A stretch of 63,338 nucleotides of DNA from CAYMQB01 sp964392665 (GCA_964392665.1 CAYMQB010000012.1:1-63338), one strand, 5' to 3'; counted from the stretch's first letter, positions 1 through 9,106 are shown. Translations and numbers: made by a program. The notes: generated by a model from the sequence alone, not told the origin.

Positions 1-49
1 TGGGGAATAAAACTGAACCTGGGGTGGGGAATAAAGTTGAACCTTGACA
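1..49. repeat. tandem 24-nt direct repeat, possible IS21-type element end
   Basis: Two near-identical copies of a 20-nt unit (TGGGGAATAAAACTGAACCT and TGGGGAATAAAGTTGAACCT) sit in tandem with a 24-nt period at the left edge. Read on the minus strand the block starts at about 49 with TGTCAAGGTTCA. IS21-family ends typically begin with TGT and carry several internal repeats, so this may be the tip of such an element. Only the edge is visible, so neither a transposase nor a target duplication can be checked. Confidence 0.4.
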
Positions 50-834
50 AAAGCACAATCACCAGTATATTCTTGCGTCATTGAGGATGGCAAACCATAT
101 ATTTCAAGAAGAACATGTGGAATTCCATTAGTGTTCTCAAATTGATATATGTGCGCTTGTTGGACATCCTGGGTTACGACAAAAATGTAAGGGGAAGTTT
201 CGTTTGCATTGTATGAACATCCAATGCCACAGGAAGCATCAGTAAAGTTATGCCACATTGTCCAAGGTCCTGTTTCTGAAGGACTTGCATAATAAGCCTC
301 ATGCCAATTGCATTGATACAATACGTTATCATTTACATCATACGCTAGTCCCACGTCTTCAGCTGGACAATCCTCCCTGTAATTCTCCCACGTTGATGTG
401 TTCATATCAATTTTGTAAATATGAAAATCCTGGAGGCTCGTCATTAGCATTTTGTTACCACCACAATAAGCTATACCAACCCTATCCCATTCTGGAAAAC
501 CAATGGGGTAAGTGAAACTCCCTATTATGTTTTCAGGACCTTGGGTTTCAATTTCATACATTTTATCAAGGAGCGTATGATCCCATATAGTAATCCAAAG
601 GGAATTGTTGTCCCAGTCATATGTTAGTCCATAGTGATATTGCCCAGTACCACCGCATTGTATACTGAATATGTCTACAAGATTTGCATTCCAGATTTGT
701 CGTATAGGATTTTTGGGAGATCGGGGGCTTGAAGTTCTTTTCACAATGCTATTTTCATAATTCCCCATCCCCTCTTGAGGAGATAAATTCACGAAGAAAA
801 GTAGGAGAATTACTACAAGTATTGTTTTTCTCAT
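1..834 (-). CDS. secreted propeller-like protein, C-terminus cut by window edge
   Basis: An open frame runs on the minus strand from ATG at 834 to the window edge (278 codons, no stop reached). AAGGAGG lies just before the ATG. Residues 1 to about 20 form a signal peptide (MRKTILVVILLLFF...). The rest is rich in aromatic, Gly and Asn residues with recurring stretches such as LTYDWDNNSLWIT and LAYDVNDN, the look of beta-propeller blades; the protein at 9825 has the same style (LAWYNGHLWATANG). No enzyme motif is seen. The last residues are encoded by the repeat at 1-49, so the natural C-terminus may have been replaced by an inserted element. Probable extracytoplasmic protein of unknown role. 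Confidence 0.7.
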   Translation of the reverse strand, partial: MRKTILVVILLLFFVNLSPQEGMGNYENSIVKRTSSPRSPKNPIRQIWNANLVDIFSIQCGGTGQYHYGLTYDWDNNSLWITIWDHTLLDKMYEIETQGPENIIGSFTYPIGFPEWDRVGIAYCGGNKMLMTSLQDFHIYKIDMNTSTWENYREDCPAEDVGLAYDVNDNVLYQCNWHEAYYASPSETGPWTMWHNFTDASCGIGCSYNANETSPYIFVVTQDVQQAHIYQFENTNGIPHVLLEIYGLPSSMTQEYTGDCAFVKVQLYSPPQVQFYSP

Positions 835-872
835 TGTTTCCTCCTTAAATATGCACAATTTGATCCAATTCG

Positions 873-899
873 CCCCTGATAAGACTTTCTTACCAGGGG
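873..899 (-). other. hairpin in 5' leader of the gene starting at 834
   Basis: In the minus-strand transcript CCCCTGGTAAG pairs with CTTATCAGGGG (11 bp with one G-U) around a 5-nt loop. It lies between the promoter at 1014-1042 and the start codon, and no T-run follows it, so it is not a standard terminator. It may be a leader stabiliser or regulatory element. Confidence 0.4.
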
Positions 900-1013
900 T
901 GTGTAGCCTGCTATTGGAGAATTAGAGAGAACGCCAACAAAATTAACAACACTTTTCTCTCGAGAGAGAGAGAAAATTTATCCCTTTTTCCTTTCATTTT
1001 GTCTACCTTCATT

Positions 1014-1042
1014 ATTATGGTGTGAAAGTTTCTTTTTGTCAA
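1014..1042 (-). promoter_or_regulatory. sigma-70 type promoter for the gene at 834
   Basis: On the minus strand TTGACA (1042-1037), a 17-nt spacer and CATAAT (1019-1014). It would give a leader of about 170 nt before the ATG at 834. The leader includes a CT/GA-rich stretch around 957-974 and the hairpin at 873-899. Confidence 0.6.
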
Positions 1043-1172
1043 GAACTTTTTTTATATTAGTTTAGAAAGGTGTGGGCAGACTGTAAAATAGGAATTATTT
1101 CTCTAAGAGTTGGTCTCTCGATACGAGATTCTTCCAGGGTCAATATGGAAAAGATTACTCAGAATGACATTA

Positions 1173-1212
1173 CACTTCCTGTCATATACCACATGGTATA
1201 TGACAGGAAGTG
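1173..1212. repeat. perfect 18-bp inverted repeat with 4-nt loop
   Basis: CACTTCCTGTCATATACC is followed by ACAT and its exact reverse complement. The stem ends sharply on both sides. No T-tract follows, and no annotated gene ends just upstream. It could be a mobile palindromic element or a protein-binding site. Confidence 0.7.
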
Positions 1213-1250
1213 GGGAAATTCACATCCACTAGTTTACAAGTCACCTATCT

Positions 1251-1290
1251 CAAATCCCCCTGAAATCGCCCTTTTTCAAAGGGGGATTTG
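1251..1290. repeat. nested inverted repeat
   Basis: CAAATCCCCC pairs with GGGGGATTTG (10 bp), and inside the loop TGAAA pairs with TTTCA. It is the second of several palindromes packed between 1173 and 1501. Confidence 0.55.
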
Positions 1291-1350
1291 TGGAAGAGGT
1301 GATTTCTTATTAGGGGTAATTTTGACAGGATGTTTATCATCCTCACCTCG

Positions 1351-1375
1351 CTCCTCTCTCTACAAGGGAGAGGAG
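1351..1375. repeat. inverted repeat
   Basis: CTCCTCTC pairs with GAGAGGAG across a 9-nt loop. A further CCTTTAAAGG palindrome lies about 35 nt downstream. Both look like interspersed palindromic elements; copies elsewhere in the genome would be needed to prove this. Confidence 0.4.
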
Positions 1376-1456
1376 ATTAGGGATAGCGAAAGTGCAACCA
1401 TTTGCTCCTCCTTTAAAGGGGAGAATAAAAGAGAAGGTGAAAAAGTAAGAGGAGGA

Positions 1457-1501
1457 TGCGATTGGTTTGATAGTACTTATAAAAGAATACTCGCAGTGAC
1501 A
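1457..1501 (-). repeat. interspersed element, GTCAYTGCGAG...CAATCGC type, copy 1
   Basis: The minus strand reads GTCACTGCGAG, about 25 variable bases, then CCAATCGCA. A second copy with the same ends is at 23866-23903 in the other orientation. Both lie in non-coding DNA. Confidence 0.5.
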
Positions 1502-1590
1502 AATCATTTAAGTTCTTAGTTATGAGAGATCATGTAAGCAAAATAAAAGAAGAGGGAAAACAATACTTGGGACAGTCTCTTGCTTTTTTC

Positions 1591-1619
1591 TTGACATTCG
1601 TTTACCAGTTTTGTAGTAT
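1591..1619 (+). promoter_or_regulatory. sigma-70 type promoter for the phosphorylase gene
   Basis: TTGACA (1591-1596), a 17-nt spacer and TAGTAT (1614-1619), about 33 nt upstream of the ATG at 1653. A GGAAGGAGG ribosome binding site lies between them. Confidence 0.7.
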
Positions 1620-1652
1620 GTCTTTGTGTTTTTGCATTAGGAAGGAGGAGAG

Positions 1653-2399
1653 ATGCCGATACATATAAGAGCAGAGAAAGGTGATTATGCACCTACGGTT
1701 CTTTTAGTTGGTGACCCCGGAAGGGCAGAGAGAATAAGTCAACTGTTAAAGGATTCAAAGCCTGTTAACAAGAACAGAGGTTTGCTGGGTTATACCGGAA
1801 CGTACAATGGCAAAACAATATCTGTTCAGACAACTGGGATAGGTTGTCCTTCGGCTGCAATTGTCGTTGAGGAATTGATTCAACTCGATGTCGAGCGATT
1901 CGTTAGAATCGGCACTTGCGGCGGGATAGGTGAAGGTGTGAAGCCATTGGATATCGTTGCTGCGGTTGCTGCATCCCCATACGATGGAACGACGCGTACA
2001 TATTTGAACGGTGAATCCCATTCTCCTTATGCAACATTTGAAATCTTAAAAATTGCGAGTGATGTTGCACAAGAAATGGGAATAAGTGTAAATTTCGGTG
2101 GTGTAGCAAGTGTAGATGTTTTCTATAATCCGTTTCCAGATTATGTGGAGAAACTAAGAGAAAAAGGCATTACGGCAGTAGAGATGGAAACCAGTCTAAT
2201 CTACTATCTTGCCAACAGAAGCAAGAAAGAAGCTGCTTCTTTTCTCCTTGTTTCTGACATCGTCGGTGGGGGAGAAGAGTTTACAAAGTATGTAACGGAT
2301 GAAGATCTTGTTAGGGGGATGGATAGGTTAATAGATCTTGTACTCGAAGTTGTAAAAAGATTGGATTTGAAGAAAAAAATACTTGACAAAAAATCTTAA
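1653..2399 (+). CDS. deoD: purine nucleoside phosphorylase, DeoD/UP family
   Basis: A 248-residue protein of the PNP/UDP phosphorylase family, which splits nucleosides with phosphate to a free base and (deoxy)ribose-1-phosphate in cytoplasmic purine salvage. Visible motifs: the N-terminal phosphate loop GDPGRAERI (about residues 21-29), the RIGTCGG strand (about 86-92), VEMET near 175, which contacts the sugar and base, and VSD near 203 with the Asp that DeoD-type enzymes use to protonate the purine. The length fits the family. The ATG follows GGAAGGAGGAGAG, and a good promoter lies at 1591-1619. The gene stands alone. Specificity (purine or uridine) cannot be fixed; the VEME plus VSD pair favours purines. 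Confidence 0.85.
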   Translation: MPIHIRAEKGDYAPTVLLVGDPGRAERISQLLKDSKPVNKNRGLLGYTGTYNGKTISVQTTGIGCPSAAIVVEELIQLDVERFVRIGTCGGIGEGVKPLDIVAAVAASPYDGTTRTYLNGESHSPYATFEILKIASDVAQEMGISVNFGGVASVDVFYNPFPDYVEKLREKGITAVEMETSLIYYLANRSKKEAASFLLVSDIVGGGEEFTKYVTDEDLVRGMDRLIDLVLEVVKRLDLKKKILDKKS

Positions 2400-2777
2400 A
2401 GCCTGTATATAGTCTATTGAGTTGAAATTAGAATGAAAGTGTAAGGAGGAATGTAGTTTTAAGAAGTGAGGTAGAAGTGAGAATGTTTATTATTATTTTT
2501 TGACCTGGGCTTTCCGATACTCGTATTGCTTACCCTTGTTTTTATGGGGGTAGTATATCGCCGTTCACAAATAGTTCAGGCTCGAGACGCATTCAATACT
2601 TTCAACCTGCTCTTGATGAATCCTCCTTTTTGATTTTCCCCAGTTCACATTTTCGAGTTCTGACTATTCTTGTATTTTCCTTATGTATTTTTCTCACAGG
2701 AGAGATGGATAAGGAGATTTTCGAAGGTTGAAGGATAACATGTACATATTTGAAAGGATAGACAAAGAGAGATTTAA
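2400..2777. other. non-coding gap
   Basis: 378 bases between the phosphorylase and the ABC exporter. No open frame with a ribosome binding site, tRNA-like fold or strong terminator was seen. TTGACC near 2500 followed by TATTGC is a weak promoter candidate. The promoter of the exporter operon must lie here but is not clear. Confidence 0.4.
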
Positions 2778-4580
2778 ATGCTACATAAATTAAGACTATT
2801 ATGGAATTTTATGAAAGGCAACAGAACGCTTTATAGCGGTGCGGTTGTTGCAGTTGGTTTGGCGACAATTCTTTCGCTTATGGGTCCCTTGGTATTACGA
2901 TTTATGATAGATTCAGTCATTGGGAACAAGCCTATGCAAATAATTACAGGATTTAAACTCTTTGCAGAATCCGTTGGTGGATTAGAAAATCTGTCAGCAA
3001 ATCTCTGGATTGGAAGCATTCTAATTGTTTTGATAACAGTCTTTGGTGGATTGTTTCTTTACCTGAAAGGCAGATGGTCTGCCATTGCTTCAGAGTCTAC
3101 CGCAAAGAAAATTCGTGAAAGATTGTATAACCATCTCCAACAGTTACCTTTCGATTATCATGTGAAGGCTAAAACAGGTGACCTGATTCAGCGATGTACA
3201 TCTGATGTGGATACGATAAGGCGTTTTCTTGCACTTCAGTTTATTGAGATTGGTAGGGCAATTTTTATGGTAGGGGCAGTTCTACCTATAATGTTTATGC
3301 TCAACGCGAAGATGACTATTGTTTCGATGGCTGTTGTTCCTATTATTTTTGGTTTTGCAGTCGTGTTTTTTACGAAGGTAAGAACCGCATTCAAACTGTC
3401 GGATGAAGCGGAAGGAAAAATGTCAACGGTCTTACAGGAAAATCTGACAGGCGTTCGCGTTGTCAGGGCTTTTGCAAGGGAAATGTATGAGATTGATAAG
3501 TTTGACAATACAAACTGTGAATTCAGAGATCTGACATACAGGCTTATCCGTTTGTTGGCATGGTACTGGTCAGTCTCTGATTTTGTCTGTCTTTTTCAGA
3601 TAGGTATTGTCCTGTTGCTCGGTACATACTGGGCTGCCAGTGGTACAATAAGTCTGGGAACATTTTTTGTTTTTACAAGTTATGTCGGGATGTTGCTTTG
3701 GCCTGTCCGACAGATGGGGAGAACTCTTACTGATATGGGGAAAGCACTCGTTTCACTTGGTAGAATCGAAGAGATTCTTGCCGAAAGAACTGAGAATTTC
3801 AACTCTTGCGTAAATAGACCTCGGATTACCGGTGAAGTTGAATTTGAAAATGTATCTTTTAGATATGACGAAGGAAAAGGAATTTTGAAGAATATTAGCT
3901 TCAAGGTCAAAGCAGGCGAGACTATTGCAATTCTTGGATCTACAGGTTCCGGGAAAACTACGCTTGTTCACCTTCTGGCAGCATTATATGATTACCAGGA
4001 AGGTTGCATAAAGATCGACGGGATGGAGTTAAAAAATCTGGACAAGAGATGGCTGCGTCAAAATATAGGTCTTATACTACAGGAACCATTTCTATTTTCG
4101 AAGACTATAAAGTCCAATATTGGACTTGCAGTGAGAGAGGTTAAAGAGGCTGAAATTACCGAGGCTGCTCGTACTGCTGCAATCCATGATGCTATACTGG
4201 AATTTGAGCGTGGATACGATACTATGATTGGAGAAAGAGGAGTTACACTTTCAGGAGGTCAGAAACAGCGTGTTGCAATGGCAAGGACACTTATAAGAAA
4301 GTATCCGATCCTTGTTTTTGACGATTCATTAAGTGCGGTGGATACAGAAACCGATGCTGTTATACGAAAAGCACTTAAAGAAAGAAGTCATAGGGCAACA
4401 ACTTTTATCATTTCACATCGTATTGCCACATTATGTGATGCGGATAGGATACTTGTGCTTGAAAAAGGTAAACTTATCGAGTCAGGAACTCATAATGAGT
4501 TAATTAATCGGAAAGGAATGTACGAAAAAATTTGGGCTATGCAGAATAGTCTTGAAGAAAAGATGAAATATGAGAGTTAA
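2778..4580 (+). CDS. ABC exporter half, degenerate-site subunit
   Basis: A 600-residue fusion of a six-helix exporter membrane domain (about 15-330) and a nucleotide-binding domain (about 355-590). Walker A is GSTGSGKTT (387-395), the signature is a perfect LSGGQ (491-495), and the switch His is H547. In Walker B (ILVFDD, 515-516) Asp replaces the catalytic Glu. The partner gene, 15 nt downstream, has the Glu but a degenerate signature. This reciprocal pattern is that of heterodimeric exporters such as TM287/TM288, in which one ATP site is catalytic and the other is not. Likely an inner-membrane exporter of drugs or lipid-like compounds; the substrate is unknown. The ATG has only a weak AGAGAG ribosome site. 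Confidence 0.88.
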   Translation: MLHKLRLLWNFMKGNRTLYSGAVVAVGLATILSLMGPLVLRFMIDSVIGNKPMQIITGFKLFAESVGGLENLSANLWIGSILIVLITVFGGLFLYLKGRWSAIASESTAKKIRERLYNHLQQLPFDYHVKAKTGDLIQRCTSDVDTIRRFLALQFIEIGRAIFMVGAVLPIMFMLNAKMTIVSMAVVPIIFGFAVVFFTKVRTAFKLSDEAEGKMSTVLQENLTGVRVVRAFAREMYEIDKFDNTNCEFRDLTYRLIRLLAWYWSVSDFVCLFQIGIVLLLGTYWAASGTISLGTFFVFTSYVGMLLWPVRQMGRTLTDMGKALVSLGRIEEILAERTENFNSCVNRPRITGEVEFENVSFRYDEGKGILKNISFKVKAGETIAILGSTGSGKTTLVHLLAALYDYQEGCIKIDGMELKNLDKRWLRQNIGLILQEPFLFSKTIKSNIGLAVREVKEAEITEAARTAAIHDAILEFERGYDTMIGERGVTLSGGQKQRVAMARTLIRKYPILVFDDSLSAVDTETDAVIRKALKERSHRATTFIISHRIATLCDADRILVLEKGKLIESGTHNELINRKGMYEKIWAMQNSLEEKMKYES

Positions 4581-4595
4581 AGAGGATAGAAAACA

Positions 4596-6443
4596 ATGAG
4601 TGGATACGAAGAAGAAGAATATAGAAAGAGATTCGACTTCAGATTGTGGATAAGGTTGTTCGGTTACCTTAAACCTTACAAAAGACATCTTATTATTCTT
4701 GCATTCGCTATGGTTTGTCTCGCTGGTATAGATACAGTCTTTCCACTGCTGACTAAGTACACTGTTGACAAATATATCATCCCGGGAATATTAAACGGGC
4801 TCTGGAAGTTTGCAGTGTTATATGCAAGTCTTGTAATTTTGCAGGCTATGGTTGTCTGGGTTTTCATAGCAGTTGCCGGGAAGATCGATATGGGTATCTG
4901 CTATGACATAAGAAAGAAAGGATTCGAAAGGCTACAGGAACTTTCCTTCACATATTATGACCGGACCCAAGTTGGCTGGTTAATGGCAAGGATGACATCC
5001 GACATATCAAAGCTTGGGGATGTAATTGCCTGGGGGGTCGTTGACATGGTATGGGGATTTACAATGATGCTTGCAATGGTGTGTGTAATGCTTGTACTTA
5101 ACTGGAAACTTGCATTGATAGCTCTCTCAGTTTTACCTATTCTTGCAGTACTTAGTCTTTATTTTCAGAACAAAATACTATGGTGTTACAGAAGGGTAAG
5201 AAAGTCGAATTCCCGCATTACTGGTGCTTTTAATGAAGGCATTATGGGAGCTAAAACCTCCAAGACACTTGTAATAGAGAAGCAAAACTTGAAGGAATTT
5301 CAGGGACTTACTGGAGAGATGTTTTCCTCATCCGTAAGAGCAGCTGTTCTATCATCCTTATATCTTCCCATCGTGCTCACTCTCGGAAGTATGGGGACTG
5401 CACTTGTACTTTGGTATGGTGGCAATTCGGTTATCTCTGGGATGTTGAGTTATGGAACCTTGCTTGCATTCATATCTTATACGGTGCAGTTTTTTGAACC
5501 GGTGAGGGAGATTGCTCGCATTTTTGCTGAACTACAATTAGCTCAGGCTTCGGCGGAACGAACCCTACAGATGATTGAAACTGAACCTGATATTAAGGAT
5601 ACATCCACTGTTATTGACAAATATGGAGATGTGTTTCAACCAAAGAAAGAGAACTGGCCCCGTATGAAAGGCAATATTTCATTTCATAATGTATCATTTT
5701 CTTACAATGGAGGTAAAAGAGTGCTAAGCGATTTCAATCTCGATGTAAAGTCAGGAGAGGTAATCGCACTTGTTGGAGAAACTGGAGCAGGCAAGAGCAC
5801 AATTGTGAACTTGGCATGCAGATTCTATGAACCCACTGAAGGATATATTCTGATCGATGGCGTTGATTATCGTGAGCGTTCCCTGCTTTGGTTGCATTCA
5901 AACCTTGGCTATGTGTTACAGACTCCACATCTTTTTAGTGGGTCCATCGAGGAGAATATTCGCTATGGAAGATTGAATGCAAGCGATGAGGAAATAGAAA
6001 ATGCCGCCAAACTTGTCAATGCGCATTCTTTTATAATGGAGCTTGAAAATGGTTATCAAACGGAAGTTGGTGAAGGTGGGGGGAGATTATCAGTAGGGGA
6101 AAAACAGTTAATTTCCTTTGCACGTGCAATACTTGTTAATCCAACTATCTTCATACTGGACGAGGCTACTTCATCGGTTGATACTGAAACGGAAAAACTC
6201 ATTCAGGGTGCAATTGTCACTGTTCTAAAAGATAGGACCAGTTTCATAATCGCTCACAGATTGTCAACGATTCGCTCTTCTGACCGTATTCTTGTTGTCC
6301 AAGAAGGCAAAGTAACCGAGCAAGGAAATCACAGCCAACTGATGAAGAATAAGGCTTATTACTATAGACTCTATACCAACCAATTTATGGACGAGCAGGA
6401 AGTGCGTTTATTGCAAGCCAACACGACTGAAGGGCGAATTTGA
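4596..6443 (+). CDS. ABC exporter half, catalytic-Glu subunit
   Basis: A 615-residue partner of the preceding gene with the same layout: membrane domain about 20-345, ATPase domain about 365-600. Walker A is GETGAGKST (394-402) and Walker B ends ILDEA with the catalytic Glu at 523, but the signature reads LSVGE (498-502) instead of LSGGQ. The canonical signature of the first subunit would pair with this subunit's Walker A and B to make the active site. The H-loop is FIIAHR. The domain linker (about 330-365) is somewhat long and charged. A 15-nt gap makes co-translation likely. About 124 nt follow before the next gene, with no clear terminator. Confidence 0.88.
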   Translation: MSGYEEEEYRKRFDFRLWIRLFGYLKPYKRHLIILAFAMVCLAGIDTVFPLLTKYTVDKYIIPGILNGLWKFAVLYASLVILQAMVVWVFIAVAGKIDMGICYDIRKKGFERLQELSFTYYDRTQVGWLMARMTSDISKLGDVIAWGVVDMVWGFTMMLAMVCVMLVLNWKLALIALSVLPILAVLSLYFQNKILWCYRRVRKSNSRITGAFNEGIMGAKTSKTLVIEKQNLKEFQGLTGEMFSSSVRAAVLSSLYLPIVLTLGSMGTALVLWYGGNSVISGMLSYGTLLAFISYTVQFFEPVREIARIFAELQLAQASAERTLQMIETEPDIKDTSTVIDKYGDVFQPKKENWPRMKGNISFHNVSFSYNGGKRVLSDFNLDVKSGEVIALVGETGAGKSTIVNLACRFYEPTEGYILIDGVDYRERSLLWLHSNLGYVLQTPHLFSGSIEENIRYGRLNASDEEIENAAKLVNAHSFIMELENGYQTEVGEGGGRLSVGEKQLISFARAILVNPTIFILDEATSSVDTETEKLIQGAIVTVLKDRTSFIIAHRLSTIRSSDRILVVQEGKVTEQGNHSQLMKNKAYYYRLYTNQFMDEQEVRLLQANTTEGRI

Positions 6444-6567
6444 TTGGATATCATCCGAATAGGCAAATCCTTGCTTCCTCAGGACAGGTCTTAGTTAGTT
6501 AGATTATTTGAATATGGAATATTAAAGATATTGCTTTGTATATAATATTGAAACAAAGGAGGTAGTT

Positions 6568-8844
6568 ATGAAAAAGCTGTTAGACTTGAGACTATTGGTT
6601 GTTCTTTCTGTTTTAATGCTGGCTTATGGAGTCAAGGCTGGACCCGTAGAAACTGAAGAAGATGAAGGTCTTTCTCCTTACTTCTTTGTCCAGGGTGACC
6701 CTAAGGTAGATGCATTTCCCCTTCTGAAGACGGAAGCCGAAGTGGATATTGCCGGGATTACCGGTGAGATAGAACTTACGCAAGTATACAAGAATGATGG
6801 AAAGAGGACAATAGAAGCGGTTTATGTATTTCCTCTGGGGACGAAATCCGCTATACATGCTATGAGAATGAAGATCGGGAACAGGATAGTCGAAGCAGAG
6901 ATTGAGGAGTTACAGAAAGCCCAGAGAATATATCAGACCGCAAAGGATGCAGGTAAAGTGGCTTCCCTGTTGGAGCAAAAACGTCCCAATGTTTTTCAGA
7001 TGAAGGTCGCCAATATAATGCCCGGCGATGTCATTGAGGTTAAAGTGTTCTATACAGAAATTCTTGTGCCTGAAGATGGTATATACGAATTTGTTTTTCC
7101 TACCGTTGTTGGTCCGCGATTTACCGGTGAATCGAGTAAAAATGACCTTAAAGGCAAAGATAACTGGACGGTGAGTCCCTATCTGCATGAAGGGAAGAAC
7201 GCGACATACGAATTTGATATAAACGTAAATCTAAATGCGGGGATGGCAATTTCAAAAGTTTGGGTACCATCACATAAGGTAAGCATCAAAAAGCATGGTT
7301 CAGACAAAGTGGGGATTGGTCTTTCCCAAAAGGAGAATAATGGTGGCAACAGGGATTTTATTTTAAGATATACACTCAAGGGAAAAGCCATACACACAGG
7401 ACTTCTTCTCTATCCTGGAGAAAAGGAAAATTTCTTTCTTCTTATGATCGAACCACCGGATAAGGTATCCATAAAGAAGGTTCCACCGCGTGAATATGTT
7501 TTTATTGTTGATGTTTCCGGCTCAATGCACGGTTTTCCGCTTGACGTTTCAAAGACGCTAATTCGCAATATCGTGGAAGGTTTAAGGAAACAAGATTATT
7601 TCAACATTCTCTTCTTTTCAGGTGGTTCCGCGGTTCTTTCCGAGCACCCGCTTCAAGCTACCAAGAAGAACAAGAACCTTGCAGTTGATATGGTGATGTC
7701 CCAGGAGGGTGGTGGAGGAACACGGATTCTGGATGCGTTTAATCGAGCAATGGCATTAAACAAAAAGAAAGGGATGTCAAGAATCATCGTCACGGTAACT
7801 GATGGATATGTTTCTGTGGAGAAAAATGTTTTCGACCTTATCAGAGAAAAAGGGAATGAAGCGAATTTCTTTGCTTTCGGCATAGGTTCGGGCGTAAATC
7901 GTTATATCATTGAGGGAATTGCCCGTGTGGGAAGGGGCGAGCCTTTTGTGGTGACAAACAAGAATGAGGCTAAAAATACCGCTGAGAAGTTTATAGACTA
8001 CATTAAACACCCGCTTCTCACTGATATTGAGTTATCATTTGCTGGTTTCGATGCTTACGAAATCGAGCCCGTTTGCCTTCCAGACCTTTTTGCGCAGCGT
8101 CCGCTCGTTCTCTTTGGAAAATACAAAAATGCTTCGGGAAAAATCGTGATAAATGGAAGAACGGTTTCAGGAAAATACAAAAAAACTACAAGTGTCTCCC
8201 CATCATTGGAGGATGAAAACAATGTGGCTCTCAGATATCTCTGGGCACGTGAGAAGATTGCGCGGTTGTCAGATTATGGGAAAATGGGAGAGAATGTAAA
8301 GGAAGAAGTAACCAATCTTGGACTTGCGTATAATCTTATGACCCAATATACATCTTTTGTAGCTGTTGATAAGGTAGTCAGAGAAACAGGCGAAGTAGTT
8401 ACCGTAAAACAGCCGCTACCCATTCCCCAGGGAGTAAGCGATTATGCAGTTGGCGGTTTCGGCGGAAAAGCAAACAGGATGGCTATAGGTTCTCCCATAA
8501 CCGCTGTACTCGAAGACAAGGATGGTTCGTATCTTGCCCGGGAGAATATTCCTGCCCAGATGTTCATTTCAGGTGGAAGTGTTCCTTCAGGTATCACTCT
8601 GGACGATGTTGAGAAGGAAGTTATAAGTAAAATCAAAGTTGATCTTGAGAAGTTATTCACAAAATGGGAACTTAAGAGTATCACTGTCAAATTAAAGGTG
8701 GAGAATGGTAAGGTCAAGAGCATCAGTGTAGAGAAATATAACGCAAAACAGATAGAATTGAATTCCTTGAGAAACCTATTCAGGAAAATACAATTTGGTG
8801 TTACCTTAAGAGGAACCATCGAGCTAAACATTTCATATAGGTAA
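6568..8844 (+). CDS. secreted VIT and vWA domain protein
   Basis: A 758-residue exported protein. Residues 1 to about 25 are a signal peptide ending near VKAG. A VIT domain follows (about 35-165, with EIELTQVYKND and YQTAKDAGK..ASLLEQ), as in inter-alpha-trypsin inhibitor heavy chains and bacterial relatives. A von Willebrand A domain spans about 305-490 with an intact MIDAS motif DVSGSM (315-320) and the later T and D ligands (GGTRI, VTDG), so metal-dependent adhesion is possible. The C-terminal 100 residues (after FISGG) resemble AgmX/TonB-like domains. The gene has a strong AAAGGAGGT ribosome site and TATAAT at 6541-6546. No sortase or membrane anchor is visible, so it is probably periplasmic or surface exposed. 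Confidence 0.85.
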   Translation: MKKLLDLRLLVVLSVLMLAYGVKAGPVETEEDEGLSPYFFVQGDPKVDAFPLLKTEAEVDIAGITGEIELTQVYKNDGKRTIEAVYVFPLGTKSAIHAMRMKIGNRIVEAEIEELQKAQRIYQTAKDAGKVASLLEQKRPNVFQMKVANIMPGDVIEVKVFYTEILVPEDGIYEFVFPTVVGPRFTGESSKNDLKGKDNWTVSPYLHEGKNATYEFDINVNLNAGMAISKVWVPSHKVSIKKHGSDKVGIGLSQKENNGGNRDFILRYTLKGKAIHTGLLLYPGEKENFFLLMIEPPDKVSIKKVPPREYVFIVDVSGSMHGFPLDVSKTLIRNIVEGLRKQDYFNILFFSGGSAVLSEHPLQATKKNKNLAVDMVMSQEGGGGTRILDAFNRAMALNKKKGMSRIIVTVTDGYVSVEKNVFDLIREKGNEANFFAFGIGSGVNRYIIEGIARVGRGEPFVVTNKNEAKNTAEKFIDYIKHPLLTDIELSFAGFDAYEIEPVCLPDLFAQRPLVLFGKYKNASGKIVINGRTVSGKYKKTTSVSPSLEDENNVALRYLWAREKIARLSDYGKMGENVKEEVTNLGLAYNLMTQYTSFVAVDKVVRETGEVVTVKQPLPIPQGVSDYAVGGFGGKANRMAIGSPITAVLEDKDGSYLARENIPAQMFISGGSVPSGITLDDVEKEVISKIKVDLEKLFTKWELKSITVKLKVENGKVKSISVEKYNAKQIELNSLRNLFRKIQFGVTLRGTIELNISYR

Positions 8845-9030
8845 AATGCAAGGTCCCCGTATGCACAAGCAGATTAAATACTTCATATGTTGCTTCTGCC
8901 GATTGGATTTCACAAAATCCAAAAGGTCTATTATCTAACATAAAAATACTATATTTATGCGTGTTAAGTTTTGGAACTCTCCGGAGATGAATATGCCCGT
9001 CTATTGACTGAATCACAGCCAGTTATTTAC

Positions 9031-9059
9031 TTGACTTTTTCACAATTGTATTTTATTAT
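9031..9059 (+). promoter_or_regulatory. sigma-70 type promoter
   Basis: TTGACT (9031-9036), a 17-nt spacer and TATTAT (9054-9059), followed by about 47 nt to the ATG of the sulfotransferase-like gene at 9107. Confidence 0.65.
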
Positions 9060-9106
9060 ACAATGAATGAAATAATCAAAATGAATGCGAAGTGTGAGAG
9101 AAAAAA

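Noticed and set aside
258..515. An 85-codon plus-strand frame at the left end
   Set aside because: It lies opposite the long minus-strand frame 834-1, which has a signal peptide and a good ribosome site.
1070..1519. A 149-codon plus-strand frame
   Set aside because: It runs through a chain of inverted repeats, has no ribosome site and low-complexity content (SSPRSSLYKGEE), so it is non-coding repeat DNA.
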